Source: Armatimonadota bacterium | GTDB lineage: Bacteria; Armatimonadota; Zipacnadia; JAUWAU01 | Assembly (NCBI GenBank): GCA_030601885.1 | Contig: JAUWAU010000003.1 | Coordinates: forward strand, 186,001 to 250,000 | DNA: 64,000 bases | Direction of reading: 5' to 3' | Shown here: positions 30,738 through 39,634 of the stretch, piece after piece | Position numbering within the stretch: position 1 is the stretch's first letter | How the letters are laid out: every line of letters begins with the position of its first letter | Notes under the pieces: generated by a model | Seen by the model: the letters and a program-made list of their open reading frames with translations, nothing else | Told to the model about the DNA's origin: nothing | The model's database searches: none | Translations under genes and position numbers: made by a program

Positions 30738-33152
30738 TCACCGCGCCATGCTGATGGGTCGCACGGCGCGGGCCAGGTGGCCGTCTGTCCCCCTCGCCTC
30801 CAGCACGCACAGGTAGATGCCGTTCGGCAACGCCATGCTGCTGGCGGAGCGGCCCGGCCACGCCACCATGTGCGCGCCGGCCTCCACTGCAAGTCCCTGC
30901 CGGACGCGCTGCACCAGTCGCCCGGCGACGTTGAGAACGCTGATGTCCACCGTTGCCTCTGCTGAGAGCCCGAAAGCCATCTCGGCGCCCGGCCTGCCTC
31001 TCAGCGGAACGACCGAGAAGCTGGTAATGAGCTGTGCGCCGTGCCGCGCGGGCTTCACGCGTAGCGAGAAGCTGCGAGCGCCGCCCGACCCCGGCGCGGC
31101 GAACTCGTACTGGGCCCGCGTCCGCATGAATGTCCGCTTGCCCGTGTCACTGTCTATCAGGATGGCCACCCGATCCCTGGGCAGCCGATGCAGCCCGGGC
31201 CAACTCAGTCGGATCGTTTCCCCAAGACGCCCGCCCGCGACGACGAACTCCCATTGGAGGGCATCTGGCCCGGTGCCCTTCGTCTCCATGGCCAACTCGG
31301 AGGGCCCGGGAAGGCCTCTGCTATCTGCCCCTCGGGTCGGCCTCAACACCACCCGCAGCGCGTCTTCGCGGGGAGAAGCGGGCGGCTTGGGTGTGTCGAG
31401 AGCGAACCCATCGAAGTCGTCCGAAGCCCGATCGGCCGCCGCCATCGTGATGCTGTCGGAAGAGCCGCCGCTGCTGGCAGCGATGTCGAAAGTCCACACC
31501 AGCGGCGCAGAAGCCGGCTGTCGCGATCTGCTCGCCGTGGTGCCGCCCATGGAAGTCTGCGGAACGATCAGCGAGCAGTCGAGAGCCGCCAACACCCAGT
31601 AGCTGTGCCACAACGACAGGCTGTCCGCCGGAGTCTGATTGACACTGAGCGTGCTGTAAGTGCCCGTGCCGTCGTGGCAGTAGTAGAACCTGGCCAGCAC
31701 CCACCCGGCGCTCTCCCCGTCTGCCAGACTGCGCACGTCGCCGCCGTTGTCCACGAGGAGGCTGTCCATCGTGGCCTCGTACAGTACGGCGATCATGTTC
31801 CACCCCGCCACCAACGCGATGCTCTGATCACCATGCGGCATCGTGCCGCCGGTGCCGATGTGCAGTGTTGCCGCGGGGGCAAGCAGCCAACATCCATCCT
31901 GCCTACGCACCGTGGCGTGCTGGCAGTCGGGCAGGGCTGTGGGCACTGAGTGGTACCGGCCCCCGTACCACTGCCACATGTAGTAGCTCCCGTGGCCCAG
32001 ATCATCGCAGAGCAACTCATCTACCGTGGTGCCTGCGGGCGGCGTCAGAGGAAAGGAGATCATATAGTAGCCCGCGGCCGCCAGCGCATGCGAGCCATCC
32101 GCAGGCAGCCGCGTGGTAGCGTACTTGAGGGCGTGCGCGTCAGTGTCGCGATAGCTTATGTGCGCCTGACCAGCGGCATCCAGAGCCAACGCGGGCTGCA
32201 TCACCGCATAGCCGGCGGTGTCCGCGGTCTCGATGTCCCAACTGCTGCCATTCCAGGCGGCGCAGCGGAGCCAACGGTAGTAGCCACTGGAATAGGCGAT
32301 GCGCGGATGGTCCTGGGAGTCCAGACCGATGGAGACGTGGTGTGCGCTTGAGGCGTCCACCGACTGAATGTTCCACGTCGTGCCGTTCCAGGCGGCATAC
32401 CCCGGCCCGACGCTCCCGGGATAGCTTATGTGCGGATGGCCGCTGGAGTCCAACGCCAAGGAGCTGTCCCCGCCGGCGTCGTCTATCGTGTGGATGTCCC
32501 ACGTGCTGCCATTCCACCCAGCGTACTTGACTGTCCAGGCGGCGTCGTCGCAGTAGCTTATGTGCGGATGATCGTTGGCGTCCAACGCAATGGAAGTCCA
32601 GTACCCCACATCGAATCCGGGGGCCACCATCTGGATCTTCCACTTCGTCCCGCTCCACTTCGCGTATTTCAGGCCGAAGTCTGGCCAGTCATGGTAGTAA
32701 CTTATGTGGGGATAGCCCTTGGAGTCCAAGACGATACACGTGTCGTAGCCGGTGCCAGGTCCGCTCTCCACCACCTGGATGTCCCAACTGCTTCCGTTCC
32801 AGCGCGCGTACTTCAGGCCGGCGCCGCCGCCGTAGTCCTGGTAGCTGATGTGGGGATAGTCGCTCGCGTCGAGAGCAATCGCCCCCCACCAGCCAACCCG
32901 GTCCACGCTATCCACCGTCTGAACATCCCAGCCGCTGCCATTCCACCGGGCGTATTTCAGCGCTTCGTTCGTGCTGTCCAGGTAGCTTATGTGGGGATAG
33001 CCGTTGGCGTCCAGTGCCACGGATGAGTACCCCCCGACATCGTCCGCGGTGTCCACCGTGTAGACGTACCAGGCGCTCGGCGCACACGCTCCGGCTGCGA
33101 GCAGCCAAACCAGGCCACACAGGATTGCGCTTCTGGCCACCAACGGTCGCAC
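30738..33152 (-). CDS. Secreted 7-repeat beta-propeller-like protein, paralogue of the 14-repeat protein
   Basis: An 804-residue exported protein. GTG 33152 follows GGAGGAGG by seven bases; the signal peptide is RPLVARSAILCGLVWLLAAG. Seven repeats of about 45 residues share the pattern SVALDANGYPHISYLD, ALKYARWNGSGWDVQTVD; the ring could again be closed by the N-terminal half-blade SAWYVYTVD and the truncated last repeat. The middle domain (AAGYYMISFPLTPPAG, VAGWNMIAVLYEATMD) and FlgD-Ig-like C-terminus (DISVLNVAGRLVQRVR, LPNGIYLCVLEA) match the downstream paralogue. The two genes are tandem, 72 bases apart, and probably arose by duplication. Confidence 0.83.
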   Translation of the reverse strand: MRPLVARSAILCGLVWLLAAGACAPSAWYVYTVDTADDVGGYSSVALDANGYPHISYLDSTNEALKYARWNGSGWDVQTVDSVDRVGWWGAIALDASDYPHISYQDYGGGAGLKYARWNGSSWDIQVVESGPGTGYDTCIVLDSKGYPHISYYHDWPDFGLKYAKWSGTKWKIQMVAPGFDVGYWTSIALDANDHPHISYCDDAAWTVKYAGWNGSTWDIHTIDDAGGDSSLALDSSGHPHISYPGSVGPGYAAWNGTTWNIQSVDASSAHHVSIGLDSQDHPRIAYSSGYYRWLRCAAWNGSSWDIETADTAGYAVMQPALALDAAGQAHISYRDTDAHALKYATTRLPADGSHALAAAGYYMISFPLTPPAGTTVDELLCDDLGHGSYYMWQWYGGRYHSVPTALPDCQHATVRRQDGCWLLAPAATLHIGTGGTMPHGDQSIALVAGWNMIAVLYEATMDSLLVDNGGDVRSLADGESAGWVLARFYYCHDGTGTYSTLSVNQTPADSLSLWHSYWVLAALDCSLIVPQTSMGGTTASRSRQPASAPLVWTFDIAASSGGSSDSITMAAADRASDDFDGFALDTPKPPASPREDALRVVLRPTRGADSRGLPGPSELAMETKGTGPDALQWEFVVAGGRLGETIRLSWPGLHRLPRDRVAILIDSDTGKRTFMRTRAQYEFAAPGSGGARSFSLRVKPARHGAQLITSFSVVPLRGRPGAEMAFGLSAEATVDISVLNVAGRLVQRVRQGLAVEAGAHMVAWPGRSASSMALPNGIYLCVLEARGTDGHLARAVRPISMAR

Positions 33153-33412
33153 GTCTGTGCCTCCTCCTGTTTCTACCTTCGCCACCTATCCCGGATAACC
33201 TGCCCCCGCGCGTACGAAACCAGGCTGCTCTTCCTGCTATGCACGGCGAGATCCATCGGCGGCGATGGCCATATCAAACGCCACAAAAGCCTGAAGCAAT
33301 GCAGGGGACCGGGGCGTGAATGTCCAATAATCCGCCGTCGAGACACTTGCCCGACAGTGGCGCGAGTTCGGACACATGCACAGCGTGATGCGTGCCAGGG
33401 AGCGTGAGAACC

Positions 33413-34822
33413 GTGACGGACGCACATGGAAAGAGCGATCGGGTTTCGCGACGGCGGTTCCTGCTGAGATTGCCGGCCATCCCCCTCGGCTTTGGCCTTG
33501 CTCTTAGCGACTCCGGGCAGCGGCTGTTTGCGGCGCCGAAGGCGCAGGCGACGCTGCGGGTCGCTTTCGTGAAGCGACGCGTGTATGACTTCAGTTGGCC
33601 CGGCGGCGCCTACGACGGCGAGGCGGCCAGAAAGCGGTACACGGAGCAGATACTGGCTGCCGGGCGGGAGCTGGGCATGCAGATTGCCATGGAGCCGCAG
33701 CCGCTGCACGAGCAGGCGGCAGCCGACAGGTTCCTCGCCGGGCTCCAGCGGCATCCTCCGGACGGTGTTCTGCTGGTGCTGCTGGATAGGCACGGAGTGG
33801 CCTGGCCGACGGCCAACAAGCTCGCCGACACGGGGCTGCCCGCCATCATCTTCGCGCCCGTGGGGGCGGCGTTCACCACCAATGTGCTCGAGCCATCGAA
33901 GAAGCCGGGCGTGTATGTGGTCTCTTCACTGGACTTCGAGGCCGTCAGGTACGGCATGAGGATGGTCAACGCCGCCAGACAGATGCGGGAGACGCGCCTG
34001 GTCGTGCTCAAAGGCACCAAGCGCTCCGACAGAGATGTGGAGCACTTGGGCACGAAGCTGCGGACCATCCCGGTGCAGACATTCATCGACGAGTTGGGAA
34101 CGATCGGCGAGACGGCTGAGGTGAGGGCTCTCGCCGACGACTGGGCGCGGCGAGCGAAGGAGGTCGTGGAGCCGTCGCGGGCCGAGATGATCGACGCCGC
34201 CAGGACGTACTTTGCGGCCAGGAACATCATGGCCCGGGAGGACGGCGACGCCATCACCATGGATTGCCTCGGGCCAGCGCGTCGGCGGCAGATGCCGACG
34301 CCGTGCATGGCCTGGATGAAGCTGAACGACGAGGGGACGGTGGCAGCGTGCGAGGCGGACCTGAACGCTGCCTTGACGCTCCTGCTGGTGCGGTATCTGT
34401 TCGACAAGCCCGGCTTTCAGCAGGATCCGGTGCCGGAGACGGTGCAGAACGCGCTCATCGGCTCACACTGCGTCTCCCCGAGGGTGTTGTGGGGGCCGGG
34501 CGGACCGGCGGCGCCTTACCGGATACGCAGTCATCATTCGGGCACTAACGTCTCGGCGCAGGTGCTGTGGCCCGAGGGGGAGAGGGTGACCATCGCCGAC
34601 TTCCTGGGGCCAAGAAAGTTAATCATCTACTCTGGAACTGTGACGGGGAACGTGAACACTCCGCCAGCCGGCGGCTGCCGGACGGCGGTGACGGTCGAGG
34701 TTGACGGCGTGCCCGAGTCCCCGGACATCCAGGGCTTCCACCAGATCTTCTTCTGCGGCGACCATGCCGGGCAGCTTCGGGCGTACTGTCAGATGTTCGG
34801 GATTGAGCCGGTGCCGACCTAA
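33413..34822 (+). CDS. Tat-exported L-fucose/L-arabinose isomerase-fold protein
   Basis: A ~469-residue protein. GTG 33413 (GGGAG ten bases upstream) opens a twin-arginine signal: DRVSRRRFLLRLPAIPLGFG. The body resembles sugar isomerases of the FucI/AraA fold: N-terminal Rossmann-like halves (LRVAFVKRRVYDFSWPGGAY, DGVLLVLLDRHG, VVSSLDFEAVRYGMRMV), a metal-site-like segment (ITMDCLG), and the C-terminal GSHCVSPRVLWGPGG, IRSHHSGTNVSAQVLWPEGE, VTIADF. Whether it is catalytically active is uncertain. Tat export of such an enzyme is unusual. It is divergent from the propeller gene at 33152; 260 bases between hold no gene. Confidence 0.68.
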   Translation: MTDAHGKSDRVSRRRFLLRLPAIPLGFGLALSDSGQRLFAAPKAQATLRVAFVKRRVYDFSWPGGAYDGEAARKRYTEQILAAGRELGMQIAMEPQPLHEQAAADRFLAGLQRHPPDGVLLVLLDRHGVAWPTANKLADTGLPAIIFAPVGAAFTTNVLEPSKKPGVYVVSSLDFEAVRYGMRMVNAARQMRETRLVVLKGTKRSDRDVEHLGTKLRTIPVQTFIDELGTIGETAEVRALADDWARRAKEVVEPSRAEMIDAARTYFAARNIMAREDGDAITMDCLGPARRRQMPTPCMAWMKLNDEGTVAACEADLNAALTLLLVRYLFDKPGFQQDPVPETVQNALIGSHCVSPRVLWGPGGPAAPYRIRSHHSGTNVSAQVLWPEGERVTIADFLGPRKLIIYSGTVTGNVNTPPAGGCRTAVTVEVDGVPESPDIQGFHQIFFCGDHAGQLRAYCQMFGIEPVPT

Positions 34823-34836
34823 CGCCGGCCACCGCA

Positions 34837-34918
34837 GTGGTCAGTGGCCAGTGGTCAGCTCCCGGCGCGCTGTGGCCATTAACCATCAACCATCAACCAT
34901 CAACCATGACCCATTACC
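34837..34918. repeat. AGTGGTC heptamers followed by ATCAACC tandem units
   Basis: AGTGGTCAGTGGCCAGTGGT (34837-34856), then a run of ACCATCA/ACCATGA seven-base units (ATTAACCATCAACCATCAAC and on). Both are seven-base periodic. They fill the 91-base space between the convergent FucI-like and isomerase-like genes and end in the stop of the latter. Confidence 0.75.
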
Positions 34919-35789
34919 CAAAGGTCTGCCGCACGTACTCGATGTTCGCCTTCGTGTCACTCACGAGATCGTTGGGGCTGGAGGTCTCGAGCACGTACCA
35001 GCCGTCGTAGCCGATCTCCTTGAGCGCCTCGGCGCAGGCCGGGAAGTCCAGGTCCACCTTCTCGCTCAGCAGCTTCGGGCCGTTCTTGACGTGCACCTGG
35101 CAGATGAGGTCCTTGAGCGTGCGGATCTCCTCAGGCACGTCGCGTCCGCGCCCCGCCGAGTTCTTCGGGTCATAGTAGACGCGGACAGACGGGTGGTCCA
35201 CCATCTCCAGGAGTCTCATGTTGTCCTCGGCGCTCAGCGTGTTCTCGAGGCCGAGGATCACCCCGGCCTGCTGCGCCCGAGGCCCGCACTCCTTGAGCAC
35301 ATCCACCACTCGCTGGATGTCGTCCTTTTCGTCCATCTTCAGTTCGCCTCTGCCGAAGAAGGCCAGCAGCATGTTCGTGGCGCCCATGTTCTTGATGATG
35401 GGGATCGCGTCAACCAACCAAATGGCGCACTTGGGCTCGGACTTGAGCGGCATCCGATTGAAGGTGCTGCCGAGGGCCAGTGAGCACACGGCGACGCCGT
35501 GCTCCTTGCACGCGTCCAGATAGGCCTTCTGCTTCGCCGGGTCGCGCAGACCCGGCTCGCCAACGCCCGGCGCGACGCTCACCTCAACGCCGTCGAGGCC
35601 AAGCTCCTTGGCCAGCAGCATGGCTTCCACGCTGCCTCGCTGGCGCATGCTCCAGTCGCACATACCGATGCGCATGTTGGTTCCTCCCTTGGCTGCCTGC
35701 GTGTCTTGTGTCGCAAGCTGTGCGCCGACGGCCAGGCCGGCGGCGCCGGCCGTGGCTTTCTGCAGGAACTCTCGTCTGGTCTGTGGCAT
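34914..35789 (-). CDS. Tat-exported xylose-isomerase-like TIM-barrel protein
   Basis: About 291 residues. The start at ATG 35789 gives a twin-arginine signal MPQTRREFLQKATAGAAGLA; an ATG seven codons upstream is also open. The TIM barrel shows MRIGMCDWSM, LGLDGVEVSVAPGVGEPGLR, GVAVCSLALG, GVILGLENTLSAEDNMRLLE, VRVYYDPKNSAGRGRDV, LICQVHVKNG and GYDGWYVLETSSPND, consistent with the metal-binding sites of sugar phosphate isomerase/epimerase family proteins. It sits 72 bases after a Gfo/Idh/MocA oxidoreductase, a common pairing in inositol- or rare-sugar catabolism; the substrate is not identified. Confidence 0.86.
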   Translation of the reverse strand: MPQTRREFLQKATAGAAGLAVGAQLATQDTQAAKGGTNMRIGMCDWSMRQRGSVEAMLLAKELGLDGVEVSVAPGVGEPGLRDPAKQKAYLDACKEHGVAVCSLALGSTFNRMPLKSEPKCAIWLVDAIPIIKNMGATNMLLAFFGRGELKMDEKDDIQRVVDVLKECGPRAQQAGVILGLENTLSAEDNMRLLEMVDHPSVRVYYDPKNSAGRGRDVPEEIRTLKDLICQVHVKNGPKLLSEKVDLDFPACAEALKEIGYDGWYVLETSSPNDLVSDTKANIEYVRQTFG

Positions 35790-35861
35790 TCTCCGGCTCA
35801 CTCCGATCATTCGGTCCAGGATGCCGGGTGCCACGGGTCGCCGACGTGCCACCCGGGAGCC

Positions 35862-36911
35862 CTACGACTCAATGGCTGCCTTGGCTGCCACGTCCACGCA
35901 CCGCCCGGTCTCTGAGGCATCGACGGCCCCGAACAGCATGGCGGCGCTCTTGATGTTGTCGCTCAATGCTGTTGCCGGCTCCGGGCCGCCGTCGAGCCAG
36001 TCGAGGAAGTCCTTGATGATCTGGCTGTGACCCGCCCACTCCGGCTTCACGGGCTGGAGCTCCTCCATCCTGACGGCCCCGCCGCCCGTGTGCTCGAGAA
36101 CGCGCACGATGTCGTCTTTATCCACCGTCAGCACACCGTTCTCGCACTCGACGCGATAGTACTCCCGGTGCCAGTTGTTCTGCCATCCGGCCGCCAGGCA
36201 ACTGCCCTCGTAGACGGCCTTGACGTCGTTGGCCATGCGCATCGAGAACAGCGCGCAGCATTCGCCGTCGAAGCTGGGATGGTCGGGGTTCCACTCCCAG
36301 CCGGTGATGAGCTGGCAGTCGGCGCCGCTGAGGTTCCGCAACTGGTCGAAGTGGTGCACCGCGCCCTCGACCAGCAGCGCATGGGGGATCTCGTGGCGGA
36401 AGGCGCCCCACGCGCCGCGCTTGCGGTAGTCGGCGGCGAAGCGGCCCATGATGTAGTTCGGCCTCCCGACGCGCCCCTCATCGAGCGCCTTCTTCAGGGT
36501 GAGAATACGAGACTCGTAGCGGTAATTCTGCACCACTTGCATCTTCACTCCGGCGCCCATCACGGCGCGATAGATGTCCACGCACGCCTCCCACGTATCG
36601 GCGATGGGCTTTTCGCTGAGGATGTCCATGCCCCGGTCCACCGCGAGCATCACGGCCTCTTTGTGAACATCGGGCGGCGTCACGATGGTGCAGAAGTCGG
36701 CCTCGACGGCGTCAAAGGCGCTCTGGGAATCCATGAACCGCCGCTCGGCTGGGAGGCCGAGGAAGTCGCCCGAGGCGTCGAGCGGCTCGCGCTTGATATC
36801 GACGAGCCCGACGATCTCCATGCGGTCGGTGAAGTTGGGGAAGAATCGGCGAATCCAGCCGCCGGCCATGCCGCCGGCGCCCATCATCAGACATCGCTTC
36901 TTGGCGCTCAT
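35862..36911 (-). CDS. Gfo/Idh/MocA family oxidoreductase
   Basis: A 349-residue NAD(P)-dependent sugar or inositol dehydrogenase-like protein. The Rossmann domain begins KRCLMMGAGGMAGGWIRRFF, with VGLVDIKREPL, CTIVTPPDVHKEAVMLAVDR, and the family motif DILSEKPIADTWEACVDIY, whose E-K-P is conserved. The substrate domain has QVVQNYRYESRI and AVHHFDQLRNLSGADCQ, with the His-x-x-Asp-type catalytic site. No signal peptide, so cytosolic. It is the first gene of a two-gene unit with the Tat isomerase-like protein and is divergent from the PHP gene at 37163; 250 bases between contain no gene. Confidence 0.92.
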   Translation of the reverse strand: MSAKKRCLMMGAGGMAGGWIRRFFPNFTDRMEIVGLVDIKREPLDASGDFLGLPAERRFMDSQSAFDAVEADFCTIVTPPDVHKEAVMLAVDRGMDILSEKPIADTWEACVDIYRAVMGAGVKMQVVQNYRYESRILTLKKALDEGRVGRPNYIMGRFAADYRKRGAWGAFRHEIPHALLVEGAVHHFDQLRNLSGADCQLITGWEWNPDHPSFDGECCALFSMRMANDVKAVYEGSCLAAGWQNNWHREYYRVECENGVLTVDKDDIVRVLEHTGGGAVRMEELQPVKPEWAGHSQIIKDFLDWLDGGPEPATALSDNIKSAAMLFGAVDASETGRCVDVAAKAAIES

Positions 36912-37162
36912 TGTGCCATTGCTCCCAGTGTGCGCGAGGTGCTAACTGTCGGTCTGAATGTGCCTATTCGCCGCCCAGCTCGACTGCCCCTTCGGAGGAC
37001 TCGTGAGTGGCTGGTCCGCGCGGCGGGCGGTGCATGCTCAGAGCGCCGTGGCGCAGGATCGTCCCCTCGACGCGGGAATACGTCTGTCAACGCTCACGAC
37101 TTGTGCTGCCAGCCCTGGAAGATGCACCCACCCTCCTGACCCGAAGCCGGAGGAACACCTTC

Positions 37163-39391
37163 ATGCCTATCGAGTTGGAACGCAAGGGTAAGTACGTTGA
37201 CCTGCGATTTGAGATCACCGACGAGCGCACGGACGCCATCGGAACGGCGTGGCTGGCGTTTGCGGGAGCGGACGGAACGCGCGTCGAGGGGCAGCGCATC
37301 GAGGTGCAGTGCGGGCTGCTCGGGACGTGGGAGATCGGCTTTCAGGCGCGGCAGGAGATACCCGAGGGCGCCATCATCGCCTTCGAGCGGGCGTCCTGGT
37401 CGGGCTTTCAGTTCGACTATCGGCAGCAGGACTTCAACCCGCAGGGCCGGGCCTATGTGACCTTCGAGGCTCGGGCGTCGGCGCTGCTCGAGTGCCTGGT
37501 CAATACGGACAACCCCTCCCATCGCCGCCCGGTGGCCGCAGTGCGCGTAGCGCAGGGGCGCATGCAGCCCGGGGACACCTTCAGCATCCGCATCGGCGAC
37601 CGGCGCTTCGGCGGCGAGGGTATCTGCTCCGTGGATGTGCCTCTGCGCGAGCAGCGGGTGCTCGTGGGCGCTGCGATGTCGCCGGGCGAGCCGCTGCGGC
37701 AGTTGCCCGACTCGCCGCTCGTCATCAACCTCTTCGTGGACGCCGTGCCGTATCGGTACTATGCCATTGCACCGACCATTGTCCCGCCCGGCGAGCCCTT
37801 TGGCGTGAGAGTGTTCGCCCTCAGCCAGGCGGGCTGCGTCGCTGAAGGGTGCCGAGAGGCGATCACGCTCGGGCCATGCGAGGGCGTCGAGGGCTTGCCC
37901 GTGCGGCACCGGTTCGACAAGGCGGACGCGGGCATCGCGCTTGTTCAGGGGCTGCAGTGCGACACGCCGGGGGTATACCGCATACCTGTTCGCGATAGAG
38001 CGGGACGGCAGGCGGAGACTAACCCGATAATCGTGCGCGACACGCAGGAGCGCGTGTTCTGGGGCGACCTGCACGTTCACGCGTACGATGCCAGCGAGAT
38101 CCGCACGCTCACGCCATCCTCGGACCCGAAGAACGTGCTCGAGTTCGCCCGCCGGGCCGGGCTCGACTTCGCCGCCATTGCCAGCCACATCTTCACCCGC
38201 GACCCGGAGGCCGCATGCACCTGGTGGCCGGTAGCGAAGAAGGCCATTGAAGCGGTTCATCAGGAAGGCCAGTTCGTCGTCTTCCAAGCTTACGAGTGGC
38301 GCGGCGACGGCGCCGACCAGAACGTGTACTTCCGCACGCCGCGCGATGAGCCGTTCGACCCGACCATCGGCAAGATACGCAAGCTCCAGCAGTTGGCCAA
38401 GGGGCAGGACGTCTTCATCATCCCCCACGGGCACGCCTTCGACGGCGCCAATCCCGAGCGGCGCGTGTGGGACATCGAGCCGTCGCTGACGCCCTTCGTC
38501 GAGATCTGCTCGGGACACAGCAACTTCGAGTGGCTGGGGCAGCGCTTCCTCTCCCTGGGCGGCAAGGTGGGCTTCATTGGCTCGTCGGACAATCATGCCG
38601 GCGATCCCGGCGTGCCCCGACGCGTGCGGGCCGCCGGCGGGCGCTTCGATTGGATGCTGGAGCGACGCGACGGCGCCACCGGGATCGGCTACGCGGCGGT
38701 CCGCGCCGAGGAGCTGACGCGCGAGGCGCTGTGGGAGGCCCTGCGCAACCGGCAGTGCTATGCCACGACCGGAGCGCGCATCTATGCCGACTGCCGCATC
38801 GGCGATGCCGGCCCCGGCGGCGACGTCGAGCTCGAGGAGCCGCCGCGGCTGCGGATAGAGGTGCACGGCACGGCCGACGTGATGCGCGTTGACGTGATCC
38901 GCGGCGCCGAGCGATTGCACTCGGAGCCCGGGGACGGCAGGGACATGTGCTTCGAGGTCAGCGATCCGGCGCCGCCGGCCGAGACCTTCTATTACGTGCG
39001 CGTGGTGCAGGTCGATCGCGAGTATGCCTGGACCTCACCCATCTTCGTCCGGATGCGAACTCCGGCCGATGCCGCCACCGAGCCATTGCCTCCCTGGAAC
39101 GCGGACGAGGAGCCTGACATCGCTCCGGAAGACCGCAAGGCGGCCGCCAAGTATCTGCCGGATGTGATGCGCTACCTCAGCATCCACGAGCATCTGGATC
39201 GTTTCAGCGAGTTCATCCCGGCCGGCGTCATCGCAGCCCACTACGGCGCCTTCGCCCTGTTCTACACCACCGAGCAGACGACGGGCCGGCGCATCAGCCT
39301 GCGGTGGTTCTTCGAGTTCCCCATCGCGCGGCTGCGGTTCGATGTGGGCTGGTTGGATTACGGGAAGGGGACGTGTCATCTCAACGACTGA
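37163..39391 (+). CDS. PHP-domain (DUF3604-like) metallophosphoesterase-fold protein
   Basis: A ~742-residue protein beginning at ATG 37163 (GGAGG nine bases upstream). The first ~340 residues are beta-rich and unidentified (IELERKGKYVDLRFEITDER, VTFEARASALLECLV). From about 345 a PHP metal site appears: VFWGDLHVHAYDASEIRTL, GLDFAAIASHIFTRDPEAAC, VFQAYEWRGDGADQNVYFR, VFIIPHGHAFDGANP, VEICSGHSNFEW and FIGSSDNHAGDPG, typical of DUF3604 proteins. The tail includes NRQCYATTGARIYADC. No signal peptide is seen. Probably a metal-dependent hydrolase; substrate unknown. Confidence 0.82.
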   Translation: MPIELERKGKYVDLRFEITDERTDAIGTAWLAFAGADGTRVEGQRIEVQCGLLGTWEIGFQARQEIPEGAIIAFERASWSGFQFDYRQQDFNPQGRAYVTFEARASALLECLVNTDNPSHRRPVAAVRVAQGRMQPGDTFSIRIGDRRFGGEGICSVDVPLREQRVLVGAAMSPGEPLRQLPDSPLVINLFVDAVPYRYYAIAPTIVPPGEPFGVRVFALSQAGCVAEGCREAITLGPCEGVEGLPVRHRFDKADAGIALVQGLQCDTPGVYRIPVRDRAGRQAETNPIIVRDTQERVFWGDLHVHAYDASEIRTLTPSSDPKNVLEFARRAGLDFAAIASHIFTRDPEAACTWWPVAKKAIEAVHQEGQFVVFQAYEWRGDGADQNVYFRTPRDEPFDPTIGKIRKLQQLAKGQDVFIIPHGHAFDGANPERRVWDIEPSLTPFVEICSGHSNFEWLGQRFLSLGGKVGFIGSSDNHAGDPGVPRRVRAAGGRFDWMLERRDGATGIGYAAVRAEELTREALWEALRNRQCYATTGARIYADCRIGDAGPGGDVELEEPPRLRIEVHGTADVMRVDVIRGAERLHSEPGDGRDMCFEVSDPAPPAETFYYVRVVQVDREYAWTSPIFVRMRTPADAATEPLPPWNADEEPDIAPEDRKAAAKYLPDVMRYLSIHEHLDRFSEFIPAGVIAAHYGAFALFYTTEQTTGRRISLRWFFEFPIARLRFDVGWLDYGKGTCHLND

Positions 39392-39411
39392 GAGGCATCG
39401 CTGCTTGTGTG

Positions 39412-39432
39412 GGCCAGGCAGCTTGCCTGGCC
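39412..39432. repeat. GGCCAGGCA-GCT-TGCCTGGCC hairpin
   Basis: A 9-bp perfect stem with a three-base loop, 20 bases after the PHP gene stop. It has no T-run. The apex GCAGCTTGC is shared with the hairpins at 48563-48580 and 52512-52529. It could act as a 3' end stabiliser or weak terminator. The remaining 200 bases up to 39635 contain no gene; TATTAT at 39611 may be a -10 box. Confidence 0.55.
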
Positions 39433-39634
39433 GGGCTGAAGGTACTCAGAGCCAAAGAGCGCGGTCTTTTTCCCACTCCATATGCACCAGCGGACCGACG
39501 CGCCTGGCAGCTTCCTTGCAGGCACCCCAGCGGATAATGCTGCCTCAAACGTACAGACTGGCGCCGCTCATGGCCGCCTGAGACGCTGGCGGCTGGGGCG
39601 AGTGGCGTGCTATTATGTGTGAGGGGCGTTGGCG

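Noticed and set aside
29488..30816. 442-codon plus-strand open frame with apparent internal repeats
   Set aside because: The repeats are the reverse complement of the propeller repeats; the minus-strand protein has a signal peptide, ribosome site and coherent domains.
37094..38920. 608-codon minus-strand open frame
   Set aside because: Antisense of the PHP-domain gene, which has the metal-binding motifs and a good ribosome site.
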